Shown here: in pieces, positions 46,021 through 54,831 of the stretch | Layout: each line of letters starts with the position of its first letter | Numbering within the stretch: position 1 is the first letter of the stretch | DNA from: Actinoalloteichus_B caeruleus | GTDB taxonomy: Bacteria; Actinomycetota; Actinomycetes; Mycobacteriales; Pseudonocardiaceae | DNA: 64,000 nucleotides | NCBI RefSeq assembly: GCF_000718005.1 | Contig: NZ_JODV01000001.1 | Direction: 5' to 3' (one strand) | The notes under the pieces: generated by a model | Told to the model about the DNA's origin: nothing | The model's database searches: none | Seen by the model: the letters and a program-made list of their open reading frames with translations, nothing else | Position numbers and translations under genes: made by a program

Positions 46021-46586
46021 CCGGGTGTGGACGGCCGGCCTGCTCGGGGCATGCCCCCGTGGCCGGGGGCCGCGTGCCCTCCCGCCGACCCGGTGAACCC
46101 GTTGCTCCACCAACGCGGGCTCTGGCGCGTTCCCCCGGCGCCTCCACCCGTCGACCTCTCCTGACCTCCCGCGCGCGGGGACCGGGTCCCCTTCCCCACG
46201 CCGAAGAACAGCGACACCCGCCGCTCCACGGAGGTCACCACGGCCGCCGCCTGGTCGGTTGCGCCTCGAACCCGTCCAGGTTCGCCGGGGGCGGCCGACA
46301 TCAGCGGGAACTGGGCATCTGGCGGCTCGCGGATGGGGCGGTGCCTGGCGGCCCTCACCTCGATCGGTGCGGTCACCGGGCTCGGCGTCCGGGTGGGGCG
46401 CCCGCCGTCACGGCTCGCGGACTTCACCCGTTCGGACGAGCATGTTGGCCGGAAGTGGCCGTTGTCCCGGGGCCGGTCGCCGCCGTTGGGCGGGTCGCGC
46501 CCCCGCGCTGGCTGATCGGCGCGCCGGCGGGCCGGCCGGCGGTCACGCTGGGAGGACCGTTGCCGGTCGAAGAGCGGGGAGTGCTC
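46021..46586. other. gene-free spacer before the glutamine amidotransferase
   Basis: About 565 bases of GC-rich sequence. The frame of the downstream gene is open throughout, but its translation is Arg/Pro/Ala-rich and unconserved, and any N-terminal extension would bury the catalytic cysteine. I see no other signal. Confidence 0.45.
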
Positions 46587-47456
46587 ATGTGTCGACTGTT
46601 CGGCCTGTCCGGTGCGCCCCGGCGGGTGTCGGCCACCTTCTGGCTGCTCGACGTCTCGGACAGCCTGGCGGAGCAGAGCCGGCGCGAACCGGACGGCACC
46701 GGGTTGGGGACCTTCACCGAGGACGGCCTCCCCCTCGTGGAGAAGCAGCCGATCGCCGCCTACGAGGACCGGGCCTTCGCGGAGGAGGCGCGGCACCGCG
46801 AGTCGACCACGTTCCTCGCGCACATCCGCTACGCCTCCTCCGGGCCGGCCAGGCCCGAGAACACGCACCCGTTCCTCCAACGGGGGCGGATGCTGGCCCA
46901 CAACGGCGTGATCGGGGACCTGCCCGTCCTGGAGCGCGAACTGGGCCGGCACCTGTCCCTCGTCGAGGGGGACACCGACTCGGAGCGGTTCCTCGCCCTG
47001 GTCACCCGTTACACCGAGCGGAACGGCGGTGACGTCGGTGCTGGACTGACCGAGGCGGCGCGGTGGGTGGCCGAGAACCTGCCCGTCTACGCGCTCAACG
47101 TGGTCCTGACGACACCGACGGAGCTGTGGGCCCTGCGGTACCCGGAGACGCACGATCTCGTCGTCCTCGAACGCGTGGTTCCGCAGAACGGGCGCCGGCG
47201 GCACCTGGACCACGCGAGCGCGGCGGGAACCGTCCGGGTCCGCTCGGACGCCCTGGCGGGCTGCTCCTCGGTCGTGGTCGCGAGCGAACCGATGGACGAG
47301 AGCCCGGACTGGCGATCACTGGCACCAGGCGAGCTGCTGCACGTCGACGACCGGCTGCGGACGAGGCGGCGGACCGTGCTGGACTCGCCGCCCCGGCACC
47401 GGCTCACCCTGGACGACCTGGGGGAGACGGCAGCACGGTCCCAACGGGGCCGTTGA
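46587..47456 (+). CDS. class II glutamine amidotransferase
   Basis: A 289-residue Ntn-hydrolase of the GATase type 2/EgtC-like group. The start is fixed at the ATG at 46587 because the second residue is the nucleophilic cysteine (MCRLFGLSG), exposed after Met removal. Further motifs: DGTGLGTF, FLAHIRYASSG, NTHPFLQRGRMLAHNGVIGD, DTDSERFLALV and SSVVVASEPMDE. EgtC removes gamma-glutamyl in ergothioneine synthesis, but none of the other egt genes is adjacent, so the substrate is open. It converges with a LacI-type gene. Confidence 0.85.
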   Translation: MCRLFGLSGAPRRVSATFWLLDVSDSLAEQSRREPDGTGLGTFTEDGLPLVEKQPIAAYEDRAFAEEARHRESTTFLAHIRYASSGPARPENTHPFLQRGRMLAHNGVIGDLPVLERELGRHLSLVEGDTDSERFLALVTRYTERNGGDVGAGLTEAARWVAENLPVYALNVVLTTPTELWALRYPETHDLVVLERVVPQNGRRRHLDHASAAGTVRVRSDALAGCSSVVVASEPMDESPDWRSLAPGELLHVDDRLRTRRRTVLDSPPRHRLTLDDLGETAARSQRGR

Positions 47457-47562
47457 ACTCACGCTCCCGCGAGCGAACCCCAGCGGACATCCGACCCCGC
47501 CCGGATGCGGAGGGCGTCCCCGGGGCGGCCGACCACCGGCCGGCGCGGAGAACGCCGGCCGG

Positions 47563-48663
47563 TCACGGCCCGAACCAGCGCTCCTGGCTGTTCCGTGGTG
47601 GCGCGGCCGTGCTACCGGTCCGCAGGCTCGTCGGCAGGACGATCTTCCTCGGACGGCCGTGGTCCGGTTGCTCCCGTAGCAGCCGGCCCGCCTCCGCGCC
47701 CTTGTCCCGCACCGGCTGCACCACGGTGGTCAACCCCACCCGTTCCGCCTCGGCGATGCCGTCGAAGCCGGTCACGGTCAGATCCTGGGGCACGCGCAGA
47801 CCGCGACGCCTGGCCTCCTCGAGCGCGCCGAGCGCCAGGATGTCGGAGGTGCAGACCACGGCCGTGATCTCAGGGTCGAGATCCAGGATCCGGGCGGTGG
47901 CCGAGGCGCCAGACTCGACGCTGTGGTCGAACCGTTCGACGACGGGTACCTGCGCCCACGGGACCCCAACCGCCTCGAAGGCCGCGGCGAGGGCGACCAG
48001 CCGGGCGCGCTGCACGTGGAAGTGCGCTGACCGCTGCCGGTCCAGCGAGGCGATGGCGTCGTTGCGGTCGCGTCCGAGCCGCATGCACACCACCCCGACC
48101 CGTCGATGCCCCAGGCCGATGAGGTGGTCGGCCATGCCGGTCATCGCGGAACCGTCGTCGATGCCGACCGTGTCGACCCCTGGGAGGCTGGGCTGGTCGC
48201 AGACGACGGTGGGCACCGGGCGCTCCAGCACGGCGGCCAGGTGGGGATCGTCGTCGGGCACCGAGTAGACGACGAACCCGTCGACCCCCGCCCGGTGCAC
48301 CGCGGCGAGGTCCTCCCGCTCGGGATTGGCCGGGACCAGCAACAGCCCCTGCCCCGCGGCTTCGCAGGAGAGCGCCAGGCCCTCCAGGAAGCTGACGGCC
48401 GCGGGGTCACGGAAGGCGTAGGAGAGGTTCTCGGTCAGCAGGAGACCCAGCGCGCCCGCCTTGCGGGTGCGCAGGGACCGCGCGACCGGGTCCGGACCGG
48501 GGTAGCCGACCCGACGAGCGGCTTCGAGCACGCGTTGCCGGAGTTCGGGTGAGAGCTGGTCAGGACGGTTGTAGGCATTGGACACCGTTGTCCTGGACAC
48601 GCCGAGCTCCGCCGCCAGCGAGGCCAGGGTTGCCGGCCGGCGAGAACTGATGGACCGCACCAT
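47563..48663 (-). CDS. LacI family transcriptional regulator
   Basis: A 366-residue repressor. The N-terminal helix-turn-helix LASLAAELGVSRTTVSNAYN with hinge (residues 12-60) is followed by a periplasmic-binding-type sugar sensor domain (GALGLLLTENLSYAFRDPA, GVDGFVVYSVPDDDPHL, HRRVGVVCM, TAVVCTSDILALGALEEARR, VTGFDGIAEAERVGLTTV). I chose the ATG at 48663; no ribosome site is visible. A perfect palindrome ACCGT-A-ACGGT lies 7 bases upstream of the start, suggesting autoregulation. Its sugar ligand is unknown; the amidotransferase gene converges with it. Confidence 0.93.
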   Translation of the reverse strand: MVRSISSRRPATLASLAAELGVSRTTVSNAYNRPDQLSPELRQRVLEAARRVGYPGPDPVARSLRTRKAGALGLLLTENLSYAFRDPAAVSFLEGLALSCEAAGQGLLLVPANPEREDLAAVHRAGVDGFVVYSVPDDDPHLAAVLERPVPTVVCDQPSLPGVDTVGIDDGSAMTGMADHLIGLGHRRVGVVCMRLGRDRNDAIASLDRQRSAHFHVQRARLVALAAAFEAVGVPWAQVPVVERFDHSVESGASATARILDLDPEITAVVCTSDILALGALEEARRRGLRVPQDLTVTGFDGIAEAERVGLTTVVQPVRDKGAEAGRLLREQPDHGRPRKIVLPTSLRTGSTAAPPRNSQERWFGP

Positions 48664-48669
48664 GAAGTG

Positions 48670-48680
48670 ACCGTAACGGT
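48670..48680. promoter_or_regulatory. palindromic candidate operator of the first LacI gene
   Basis: ACCGT-A-ACGGT, flanked as GTGACCGTAACGGTTCAG, is a perfect 5-1-5 inverted repeat of the kind bound by LacI-family dimers. It sits directly upstream of the gene it would autoregulate. Confidence 0.5.
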
Positions 48681-48792
48681 TCAGAACCAATTGGTGAAGC
48701 CAGGGCGACCCACGCCACGACGCGGGTATTTTCCGCGTGCCCCGTCGCCGGCCGCCCCGCACCCGTGGGGGCCCGCACCGGGTTCCGGGAGT

Positions 48793-49833
48793 TCAGCGAA
48801 GGGGCGCCGTCGACTCCCTGACCACCAGCCTCGGCCGGAAGATCCGGGTGTGCGCCCCGACCGGCTGCGCCCCGGCGTCGGGGTCGAGCCGGGCGACCAA
48901 CTCCTCGACCGCCGCCCGCGCCATCTCCGCGATGGGCTGCGCCAGCGTCGTCAACGGTGGGGTGCAGTAGTCGGCCAGCGGGCTGTCGTCGAAGCCGATC
49001 ACCGACAGCTGGTCCGGCACGGACACCCCCCGCCGGTGGCACTCCCGGATCGCGCCGAGCGCCATGTGGTCGGACGAGCAGATGACGGCCGTCACCGGCT
49101 CCCTGTCCAGCAGCTCCCCCAGCGCCCTGGCACCGCCGCCCGCCCCGTAGGGCGCGTGGGACACGAGGGCGGGCCTCGCCGCCAGCCCCTCCTCCTCCAG
49201 GGCGGTGGCCCAGCCGGCGTGCTTCAGCCGGGACGGCAGCGAACGGGCCGGCCCGCTGACGAAACCGATGTGGCGATGCCCCAGGTCGAGGAGGTGGCGG
49301 GTCGCCAGGTAGCCGGCGAGCTGCTCGTCGACGGCGACGTCCGGGATGTCCGCGGAGGGCACCCCGCCGTTGACGAACACCACGCGGACCCCGTCGTTGA
49401 CGAGCTGGTGGTAGTAGGCGCTCCTGGCGGTCCGTCGCGCGGGGCTGACGTTGGCGATCCCGGGCGACACGAAGATCATCCCCGTGACCCCCCTGGCGAG
49501 CAGCATCCCGACGTACTGCTCCTCGCCGAGGCTGTCGGGTTCCGAGGACCGCGTGTTGCACAGCACGCACGAGAAACCCGCCCGGGCCGCCCTGGTCTCC
49601 AACGCCTCGGCGAAGGCGGGGAACACGGGGTTGGACAGCTCGGGAACGAGGAGGCCGACCACCCCCGTCCTCCCCAGCGCCGCCACGCCCCGGGAGGTGT
49701 GCGGCAGCTCGGCCAGCGCGGCCAGCACCCGTTGCCTGGTCTCGTGGTTCACCCCGGCCCGCCGGTTCAGCACCCGGCTGACGGTGGAGACGCTGACCCC
49801 GGCCGCGCTCGCGATCTCGGATAGTCCGGCCAC
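48793..49833 (-). CDS. LacI family transcriptional regulator (probable regulator of the sugar ABC operon)
   Basis: A 346-residue repressor with helix-turn-helix SEIASAAGVSVSTVSRVLNR at the N terminus, hinge (ETRQRVLAALAEL), and the sugar-binding domain with GVVGLLVPELSNPVFPAFAE, GMIFVSPG, LDLGHRHIGFVSGP, TAVICSSDHMALGAIRECHR and VIGFDDSPLADYCTPPLTTL. I prefer the GTG at 49833; the frame extends further but is Arg-rich and unconserved. It is divergent from the sugar ABC importer, whose promoter region contains a GTGAGC/GCTCAC palindrome, so it most likely controls that operon. Confidence 0.92.
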   Translation of the reverse strand: MAGLSEIASAAGVSVSTVSRVLNRRAGVNHETRQRVLAALAELPHTSRGVAALGRTGVVGLLVPELSNPVFPAFAEALETRAARAGFSCVLCNTRSSEPDSLGEEQYVGMLLARGVTGMIFVSPGIANVSPARRTARSAYYHQLVNDGVRVVFVNGGVPSADIPDVAVDEQLAGYLATRHLLDLGHRHIGFVSGPARSLPSRLKHAGWATALEEEGLAARPALVSHAPYGAGGGARALGELLDREPVTAVICSSDHMALGAIRECHRRGVSVPDQLSVIGFDDSPLADYCTPPLTTLAQPIAEMARAAVEELVARLDPDAGAQPVGAHTRIFRPRLVVRESTAPLR

Positions 49834-49972
49834 AGCGGGTCGCCCCTTTCTCCTGCGCGTCCTGCGCACGCCGATGGCCGTAGCGTGCCGGTGACGGCAC
49901 GTTTTTTCAAACCTCTTCACCCGGCAGGTGGCCCCAAGAACCTGCTGTTACGGCTTGGTTACCCAAAGGACC

Positions 49973-50000
49973 TTGACGTGAGCTGGCTCACGGGTATGCA
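49973..50000 (+). promoter_or_regulatory. candidate promoter and overlapping operator of the sugar ABC operon
   Basis: TTGACG (49973-49978) and TATGCA (49995-50000) are spaced by 16 bases. Between them GTGAGC-TG-GCTCAC (49978-49991) is a perfect 6-2-6 inverted repeat, well placed for repression by the divergently encoded LacI protein. The AT-rich TTGCAAAAAATTTCAG follows at 50017-50032. Confidence 0.5.
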
Positions 50001-50085
50001 ATTCGCGTCACACAGCTTGCAAAAAATTTCAGTTCGGCCGCCAGTCCGGGCGGTCGGCGCGTCCACAGAGGGGACGACAGCGACG

Positions 50086-51348
50086 ATGCGGCGTGACACC
50101 CTCAACACCCTCGGCCGAACCGGCGTGCTGGGACTCGGCTGCGTGCTGGCGATGACCGCCTGTGGCGGTTCCGGCGGATCAGACGACCAGGACGGGCCGG
50201 TCGTCTTCTGGGACACCAGCGGCCCCGGTGAGTCAGCGGTCTTCCGCGACCTCGCCGAGGGCTGCGCGGCGAGCGGCGGTTTCGAGGTCGCCGTCGAACA
50301 GGTCGCCTTCGACCAGGCCCTGAACAACTTCAAGAACGCCGCGCAGGGCGGGCAGGGCCCCGACGTGCTCAGGGCCGAGGTGGCCTGGGTCGCCCAGCTC
50401 GCCCACAACGGCCTGATCCAGGACCTCGCCGGAACCGGCCTCGACGACCAGGGCGACTTCCTGGCCACCCCCTGGAGCTCCACCCAGTTCGACGGCGCGA
50501 CCTACGCCGTCCCGCAGGTCACCGACACGCTCGCCCTGCTCTACAACCGGGAGCTCCTGGACGAGGCCGGCGTCGAACCGCCGACCTCCTGGGAGGAACT
50601 GCTCGACATCGCCCCCGACCTCGGCGGGGACTCCGCGTTCTTCGTGAACAACGACGGCTACTACGCCCTGCCCTTCATCTACTCGGCCGGCGGCGACCTC
50701 CTCGACGTCGAGAACCAGACCATCGTCGTCAACTCCGACGAGGCCGTGGCCGGCCTGGGGACGGCGCGCGCGCTGTTGGACGAGGGCGCGGCCAGGACCG
50801 CCCAGGACCCGGGCAACTCCTACGGGAACATGAAGGCCGCCTTCGCCTCCGGCGAGGTGGCGATGATCGTCGACGGGCCGTGGGCGGTGGCCGACCTGCT
50901 CGACGGGGCGGCCTTCCAGGACCCGGAGAACCTCGGAGTGGCGCCGCTGCCCGGCCCCGCCGACGGGGACGGCAACGGACCGGTCGGCGGCCACGACTAC
51001 GTCATCCGGCAGGGCAGTGAGCGCACCGACGACGCGGTCTCCCTCATCGAGTGCATGAGCGGGGTGGAGGCGCAGACGACGGTGGCCGTGGAGCTCGGCC
51101 TGCTGCCCACCCGGGAGTCGGTGTACGAGGACCCGGAGGTGGCCGAGCACCCCGTCGTCTCCGCGTTCAGCGCGGCCGTCGAGCGGGCTCACCCGCGCCC
51201 CTGGATCGCCGAGGGCAACGAGCTGTTCGACCCGCTCAAGATCGGCTACGCCGACGTGCTGGCTGGCAACCTCAGCCCGGCGGAGGCGGCAGAACAGGTC
51301 GCCACCGCGTACCAGGACACCGTCGTTCCCGACTACACGATCGGCTGA
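50086..51348 (+). CDS. sugar ABC transporter substrate-binding lipoprotein
   Basis: A 420-residue extracellular solute-binding protein (family 1, MalE-like). The lipoprotein signal peptide ends in the lipobox LAMTAC at about residues 21-26. Two-lobe binding-protein sequence follows: VVFWDTSGPGES, ALNNFKNAAQGGQGPDVLRA, VPQVTDTLALLYNRELLDEAG, PPTSWEELLD, FASGEVAMIVDGPWAV and GGHDYVI. I chose the ATG at 50086. The two permease genes follow at 3 bases and 1 base spacing. A malto-oligosaccharide or alpha-glucoside is a reasonable guess for the ligand, not more. Confidence 0.93.
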   Translation: MRRDTLNTLGRTGVLGLGCVLAMTACGGSGGSDDQDGPVVFWDTSGPGESAVFRDLAEGCAASGGFEVAVEQVAFDQALNNFKNAAQGGQGPDVLRAEVAWVAQLAHNGLIQDLAGTGLDDQGDFLATPWSSTQFDGATYAVPQVTDTLALLYNRELLDEAGVEPPTSWEELLDIAPDLGGDSAFFVNNDGYYALPFIYSAGGDLLDVENQTIVVNSDEAVAGLGTARALLDEGAARTAQDPGNSYGNMKAAFASGEVAMIVDGPWAVADLLDGAAFQDPENLGVAPLPGPADGDGNGPVGGHDYVIRQGSERTDDAVSLIECMSGVEAQTTVAVELGLLPTRESVYEDPEVAEHPVVSAFSAAVERAHPRPWIAEGNELFDPLKIGYADVLAGNLSPAEAAEQVATAYQDTVVPDYTIG

Positions 51349-51351
51349 GCC

Positions 51352-52344
51352 GTGGTCGCGACGACGACGGGGCCGGCGGCGGAGCACCGCCGGCCCGGCC
51401 CCCGGGGCGGCACCGAGCGGCGCGGGCGCGTCCGGCGGTTCCTCGACCGGTACTGGTACGCCTACGCCCTGGTGCTGCCGGTGGTGGTCGTGGTCGGCGG
51501 GCTGGTGATCCTCCCGCTGGCCCAGGGTGTCTTCTTCACGTTCACGAACATCAACGAGGGCAACATCGCGAACCCCGTGCTCGGCCGGGAGGCCGACTAC
51601 GACGTCGTGGGGCTCGCGAACTACCTGAACGTGCTCTCCGGGGATCCGGCCTACGGGTCGTTCTGGGGGGTGCTGCTCCGAACCCTGGTGTGGTCGGGGA
51701 TCTGCGTCGCGTTCCACTACGGCATCGGCCTGGGGCTGGCACTGCTGCTGAACCGTCCCATGCGGTTCCGGACGCTCTACCGGATCCTGCTGATCCTCCC
51801 CTGGGCGGTCCCCGCCTTCGTCAGCGCCTTCGCCTGGCGGTACCTGTTCAACGCCGACTACGGGCTCATCAACTGGCTGCTGGGCTCGGTCGGCCTGCCC
51901 ACCCCGGTGTGGCTCGGCCAGTCACCGGTGGCGATGGTCGCCGTGATCATCGTCAACGTCTGGCTCGGGGTGCCGTTCATGATGGTCGCGCTCCTGGGCG
52001 GCCTCCAGTCCATTCCCGGTGACCTCTACGAGGCCGCCGAGATCGACGGCGCCACCCCCTGGCAACGCTTCACGCAGATCACCCTGCCCGGGCTGCGCCC
52101 GGTGTCGGGCACCGTGATCCTGCTCGGCGTGATCTGGACGTTCAACATGTTCCCGGTCATCTACCTGATCACCGGCCAGAACCCGCACACGCGCATCCTG
52201 ATCACCTACGCGTTCGAACGCTTCTTCTCCGGCGCCACCAGGGACTACGCGATCGCCTCGACCTACGGGGTCCTCATCCTCTCCGTCCTGCTGGTCTTCG
52301 CCGGGGTCTACCTGCGCGCCCTGCGATCACAGGAGGCCGACTGA
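51352..52344 (+). CDS. sugar ABC transporter permease, MalF-like
   Basis: A 330-residue inner-membrane permease with an Arg-rich N terminus, a first helix at about residues 38-60 (YALVLPVVVVVGGLVILPLA), and five more hydrophobic helices. The EAA loop YEAAEIDGATPWQRFTQITL, which contacts the ATPase, is at about residues 225-244. The GTG at 51352 is 3 bases after the binding-protein stop. Confidence 0.94.
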   Translation: MVATTTGPAAEHRRPGPRGGTERRGRVRRFLDRYWYAYALVLPVVVVVGGLVILPLAQGVFFTFTNINEGNIANPVLGREADYDVVGLANYLNVLSGDPAYGSFWGVLLRTLVWSGICVAFHYGIGLGLALLLNRPMRFRTLYRILLILPWAVPAFVSAFAWRYLFNADYGLINWLLGSVGLPTPVWLGQSPVAMVAVIIVNVWLGVPFMMVALLGGLQSIPGDLYEAAEIDGATPWQRFTQITLPGLRPVSGTVILLGVIWTFNMFPVIYLITGQNPHTRILITYAFERFFSGATRDYAIASTYGVLILSVLLVFAGVYLRALRSQEAD

Positions 52345-52345
52345 G

Positions 52346-53266
52346 ATGGACGTGACCTCGCTCCAGACGAGCGGCCGGGCTGGCCCGTCCGGCGGGCGCC
52401 GTCCCGCCCCGCCCCGGTCCGGTCACCGCGGCCGGCGTTCCCCGGCGGCGAGCTTCGGGCTGCACGCCGCGCTGGTGGTCGCCTCGCTGATCGCCGTCTT
52501 CCCCGTCTTCTGGGTCCTGGTGACCTCCTTCAAGCCGGACTCCCGCGCCATCGAGGCGAGTCCGAGCCTGATCAACGAGTCGAGCCTGGACAACTACGCG
52601 CGCATCCTCGCCGGCGAGAAGGGCGACTTCCTGGCCTGGTTCGGGAACTCGCTGCTGATCGCGGGGCTGACGACGGTCCTCGCGGTCATGTTGGCGGCGA
52701 GCACCGGGTACGCCGTGAGCCGGTTCAACTTCCCCGGCGGCCGAGGGCTGTTGTTCTTCTTCCTCGTCGTGCAGATGTTCCCCTTCGCGGTGCTCATCGT
52801 GCCGCTCTACAACCTGCTGCTCAGCCTGGGCCTTCAGGGGTCGGCCGGTGGGCTGGTGCTCGTGTACTGCACCACCGCGGTGCCGTTCTGCACCTACATG
52901 CTCAAGGGCTACTTCGACGGCATCCCCCGCGAGATCGACGAGGCCGGCCGGATGGACGGGCTCTCGCCGTTCGGGGTCTTCTGGCGGTTGATGTTGCCGC
53001 TGGCCAGGCCTGGCCTGGCGGTCACCGGCTTCTACGCGTTCATCACCGCGTGGGGTGAGGTGGCCTTCGCCTCGGCCTTCCTCTCCGCCGCCGACCAGTC
53101 CAAGACCCTGGCGGTGGGCCTCCAGGTGTTCGTTCAGCAGAACCGGACCGAATGGGGCCATCTTGCGGCTGCTTCCATCCTTGTGGCGATCCCCGCGGCC
53201 GTGGTTTTCTACCTCGTGCAACGGTTCCTGGTCTCAGGGCTCGCCGCAGGCAGTGTCAAGGGTTGA
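52346..53266 (+). CDS. sugar ABC transporter permease, MalG-like
   Basis: A 306-residue permease with six predicted helices, VFPVFWVLVTSFKPDSRAI near the first helix and the EAA loop REIDEAGRMDGLSPFGVFWR at about residues 194-213. The ATG follows the MalF-like stop by one base. Together with the binding protein and MalF-like protein it forms a sugar importer lacking only an ATPase, which is supplied by the next gene. Confidence 0.94.
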   Translation: MDVTSLQTSGRAGPSGGRRPAPPRSGHRGRRSPAASFGLHAALVVASLIAVFPVFWVLVTSFKPDSRAIEASPSLINESSLDNYARILAGEKGDFLAWFGNSLLIAGLTTVLAVMLAASTGYAVSRFNFPGGRGLLFFFLVVQMFPFAVLIVPLYNLLLSLGLQGSAGGLVLVYCTTAVPFCTYMLKGYFDGIPREIDEAGRMDGLSPFGVFWRLMLPLARPGLAVTGFYAFITAWGEVAFASAFLSAADQSKTLAVGLQVFVQQNRTEWGHLAAASILVAIPAAVVFYLVQRFLVSGLAAGSVKG

Positions 53267-53412
53267 CCGCTTCGAGGGCGGAGTCCTGGCCCTCGCGGGT
53301 GGCGGTCCTGGTCAGTTCCGTCCCTGTCAACGAGTACGTCGTCTTGCTTCCACTCGGCGTCAAGATGTGTTCCCGCGAGAGCAAGCGCGGACACGGAAAC
53401 CGGAGGGCCCGC

Positions 53413-54522
53413 ATGGCCGGAGTCAGTTACGTCAAAGCGTCCCGGGTCTACCCGGGCAACCCGCCCGTCCGCGCGGTCGACCAGCTCGACCTCGAGGTCA
53501 ACGACGGTGAGTTCCTCGTGCTCGTGGGCCCGTCCGGTTCGGGCAAGTCCACCGCCCTGCGGATGCTCGCCGGCCTGGAGGACGTCGACGAGGGCGCCAT
53601 CCACATCGGCGGTAACGACGTCACGCACACGCCGCCGAAGGGCCGGGACATCGCGATGGTCTTCCAGTCCTACGCGTTGTACCCGCACATGACGGTGGGC
53701 GAGAACATGGGCTTCGCGCTGAAGCTGCGCCGCGTGCCGAAGGAGACCATCAAGGCCAAGGTCGCCGAGGCCGCGAAGATGCTCGACCTGACCCCCTACC
53801 TCGACCGCAAGCCGAAGGCGCTGTCCGGTGGTCAGCGGCAGCGGGTCGCGATGGGCCGCGCGATCGTCCGGGAGCCGGCCGTCTTCCTCATGGACGAGCC
53901 GCTGTCGAACCTCGACGCGAAGCTGCGGGTGGAGACCCGTGCGAACATCGCCGCGCTCCAGGCCCGGCTGGGCACGACCACGATCTACGTCACCCACGAC
54001 CAGGTCGAGGCCCAGACCATGGGGCACCGCGTCGCGGTGCTCAAGGACGGCCTCCTGCAGCAGTGCGACACCCCGCGCAACCTCTACGAGCGGCCGGCGA
54101 ACTCCTTCGTCGCTGGCTTCATCGGTTCGCCGGCGATGAACCTGAAGACGGTCGCCCTCACGTCCGAGGGCGCGGTCCTCGACGGCCTCACGGTCCCGCT
54201 GCCCCGGTCGGTGGTGGCCGGTCACGACGCCAAGACCATCACCTTCGGGGTCCGCCCCGAATCGCTGCGCCTCACCGGGGGCGACGAGGTGGGCATGAAG
54301 CTCACCGTCGACCTCGTCGAGGAGCTGGGCGCGGACGCCTACGTCTACGGCTCGGTGGACATCGGCGGCACGGCCGAGCGCTTCATCGTCCGGACCGACG
54401 GTCGCACCCCGCCCTCGATCGGTTCCACGGTGAACGTGACCCTGCGCGACGACAACGAGGTGCACCTCTTCCACCCCGAGTCCGGGGCGAGGTTGGAGAC
54501 CACGAAGGCTCCCACGGCCTGA
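53413..54522 (+). CDS. msiK: MsiK/UgpC-type sugar ABC transporter ATPase
   Basis: A 369-residue ATPase of the CUT1 group. Walker A GPSGSGKST (about residues 38-46), Q-loop VFQSYALYPHMTVGENM, signature LSGGQRQRVAMGRAIVREP, Walker B VFLMDEPLSNLD, H-loop YVTHDQVEAQTMGHR, and a C-terminal regulatory TOBE domain (TFGVRPESLRLTG). The length and sequence fit MsiK, the shared ATPase of several actinobacterial sugar importers. It starts 146 bases after the permease with GGAGGG upstream, so it may have a separate promoter, as expected for a multi-client ATPase. A long hairpin follows. Confidence 0.92.
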   Translation: MAGVSYVKASRVYPGNPPVRAVDQLDLEVNDGEFLVLVGPSGSGKSTALRMLAGLEDVDEGAIHIGGNDVTHTPPKGRDIAMVFQSYALYPHMTVGENMGFALKLRRVPKETIKAKVAEAAKMLDLTPYLDRKPKALSGGQRQRVAMGRAIVREPAVFLMDEPLSNLDAKLRVETRANIAALQARLGTTTIYVTHDQVEAQTMGHRVAVLKDGLLQQCDTPRNLYERPANSFVAGFIGSPAMNLKTVALTSEGAVLDGLTVPLPRSVVAGHDAKTITFGVRPESLRLTGGDEVGMKLTVDLVEELGADAYVYGSVDIGGTAERFIVRTDGRTPPSIGSTVNVTLRDDNEVHLFHPESGARLETTKAPTA

Positions 54523-54664
54523 CCCGCACCTCTTCACCTCGCGGAACACGGACCTCCCCCCAGGGAGGGAATGACGATCACGGAACGTACGTGGCGGGTG
54601 GCGTCGGGAGCGAAGTGCCAACGCCACGCGGCGCAGGGTGACGACGCACCTCGCACCCACCAAC

Positions 54665-54699
54665 CACAGCGGCCCCGGAGTCACTCCGGGGCCGCTGTG
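54665..54699. terminator. perfect 17-base-pair hairpin after msiK
   Basis: CACAGCGGCCCCGGAGT and ACTCCGGGGCCGCTGTG form a perfect 17-base stem with a single unpaired C between them (in practice a 3- or 5-base loop). It lies about 140 bases downstream of the msiK stop. No T-run follows. The rest of 54523-54770 shows no gene. Confidence 0.7.
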
Positions 54700-54747
54700 C
54701 TGCGCACACCAGCCCTGGGAGCTCCGCGCGGCGACTCCGGCCGGGGA

Positions 54748-54798
54748 TTGCGGAACCACACCGAACTGCGTCTACACTGCAAACGGTAACGGTTTCCA
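54748..54798 (+). promoter_or_regulatory. candidate promoter and Zur-type box of the zinc operon
   Basis: TTGCGG (54748-54753) and TACACT (54773-54778) are spaced by 19 bases. Directly after the -10, TGCAAACGGT-A-ACGGTTTCCA (54778-54798) is an imperfect palindrome whose outer TGnAAAC/GTTTnCA matches the TGnAAA...TTTnCA form of actinobacterial Zur boxes. Binding there would block initiation of the zinc transporter genes. Confidence 0.5.
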
Positions 54799-54831
54799 TT
54801 CCCTGCGCCGGGGGCAGAAAGAGGCAATGCT

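Noticed and set aside
46059..46586. N-terminal extension of the glutamine amidotransferase
   Set aside because: Class II amidotransferases need cysteine as the second residue, which only the ATG at 46587 gives.
54665..54699. 17-base hairpin as an insertion-sequence end
   Set aside because: No transposase gene, no matching second end and no target duplication; its position after msiK fits a terminator.
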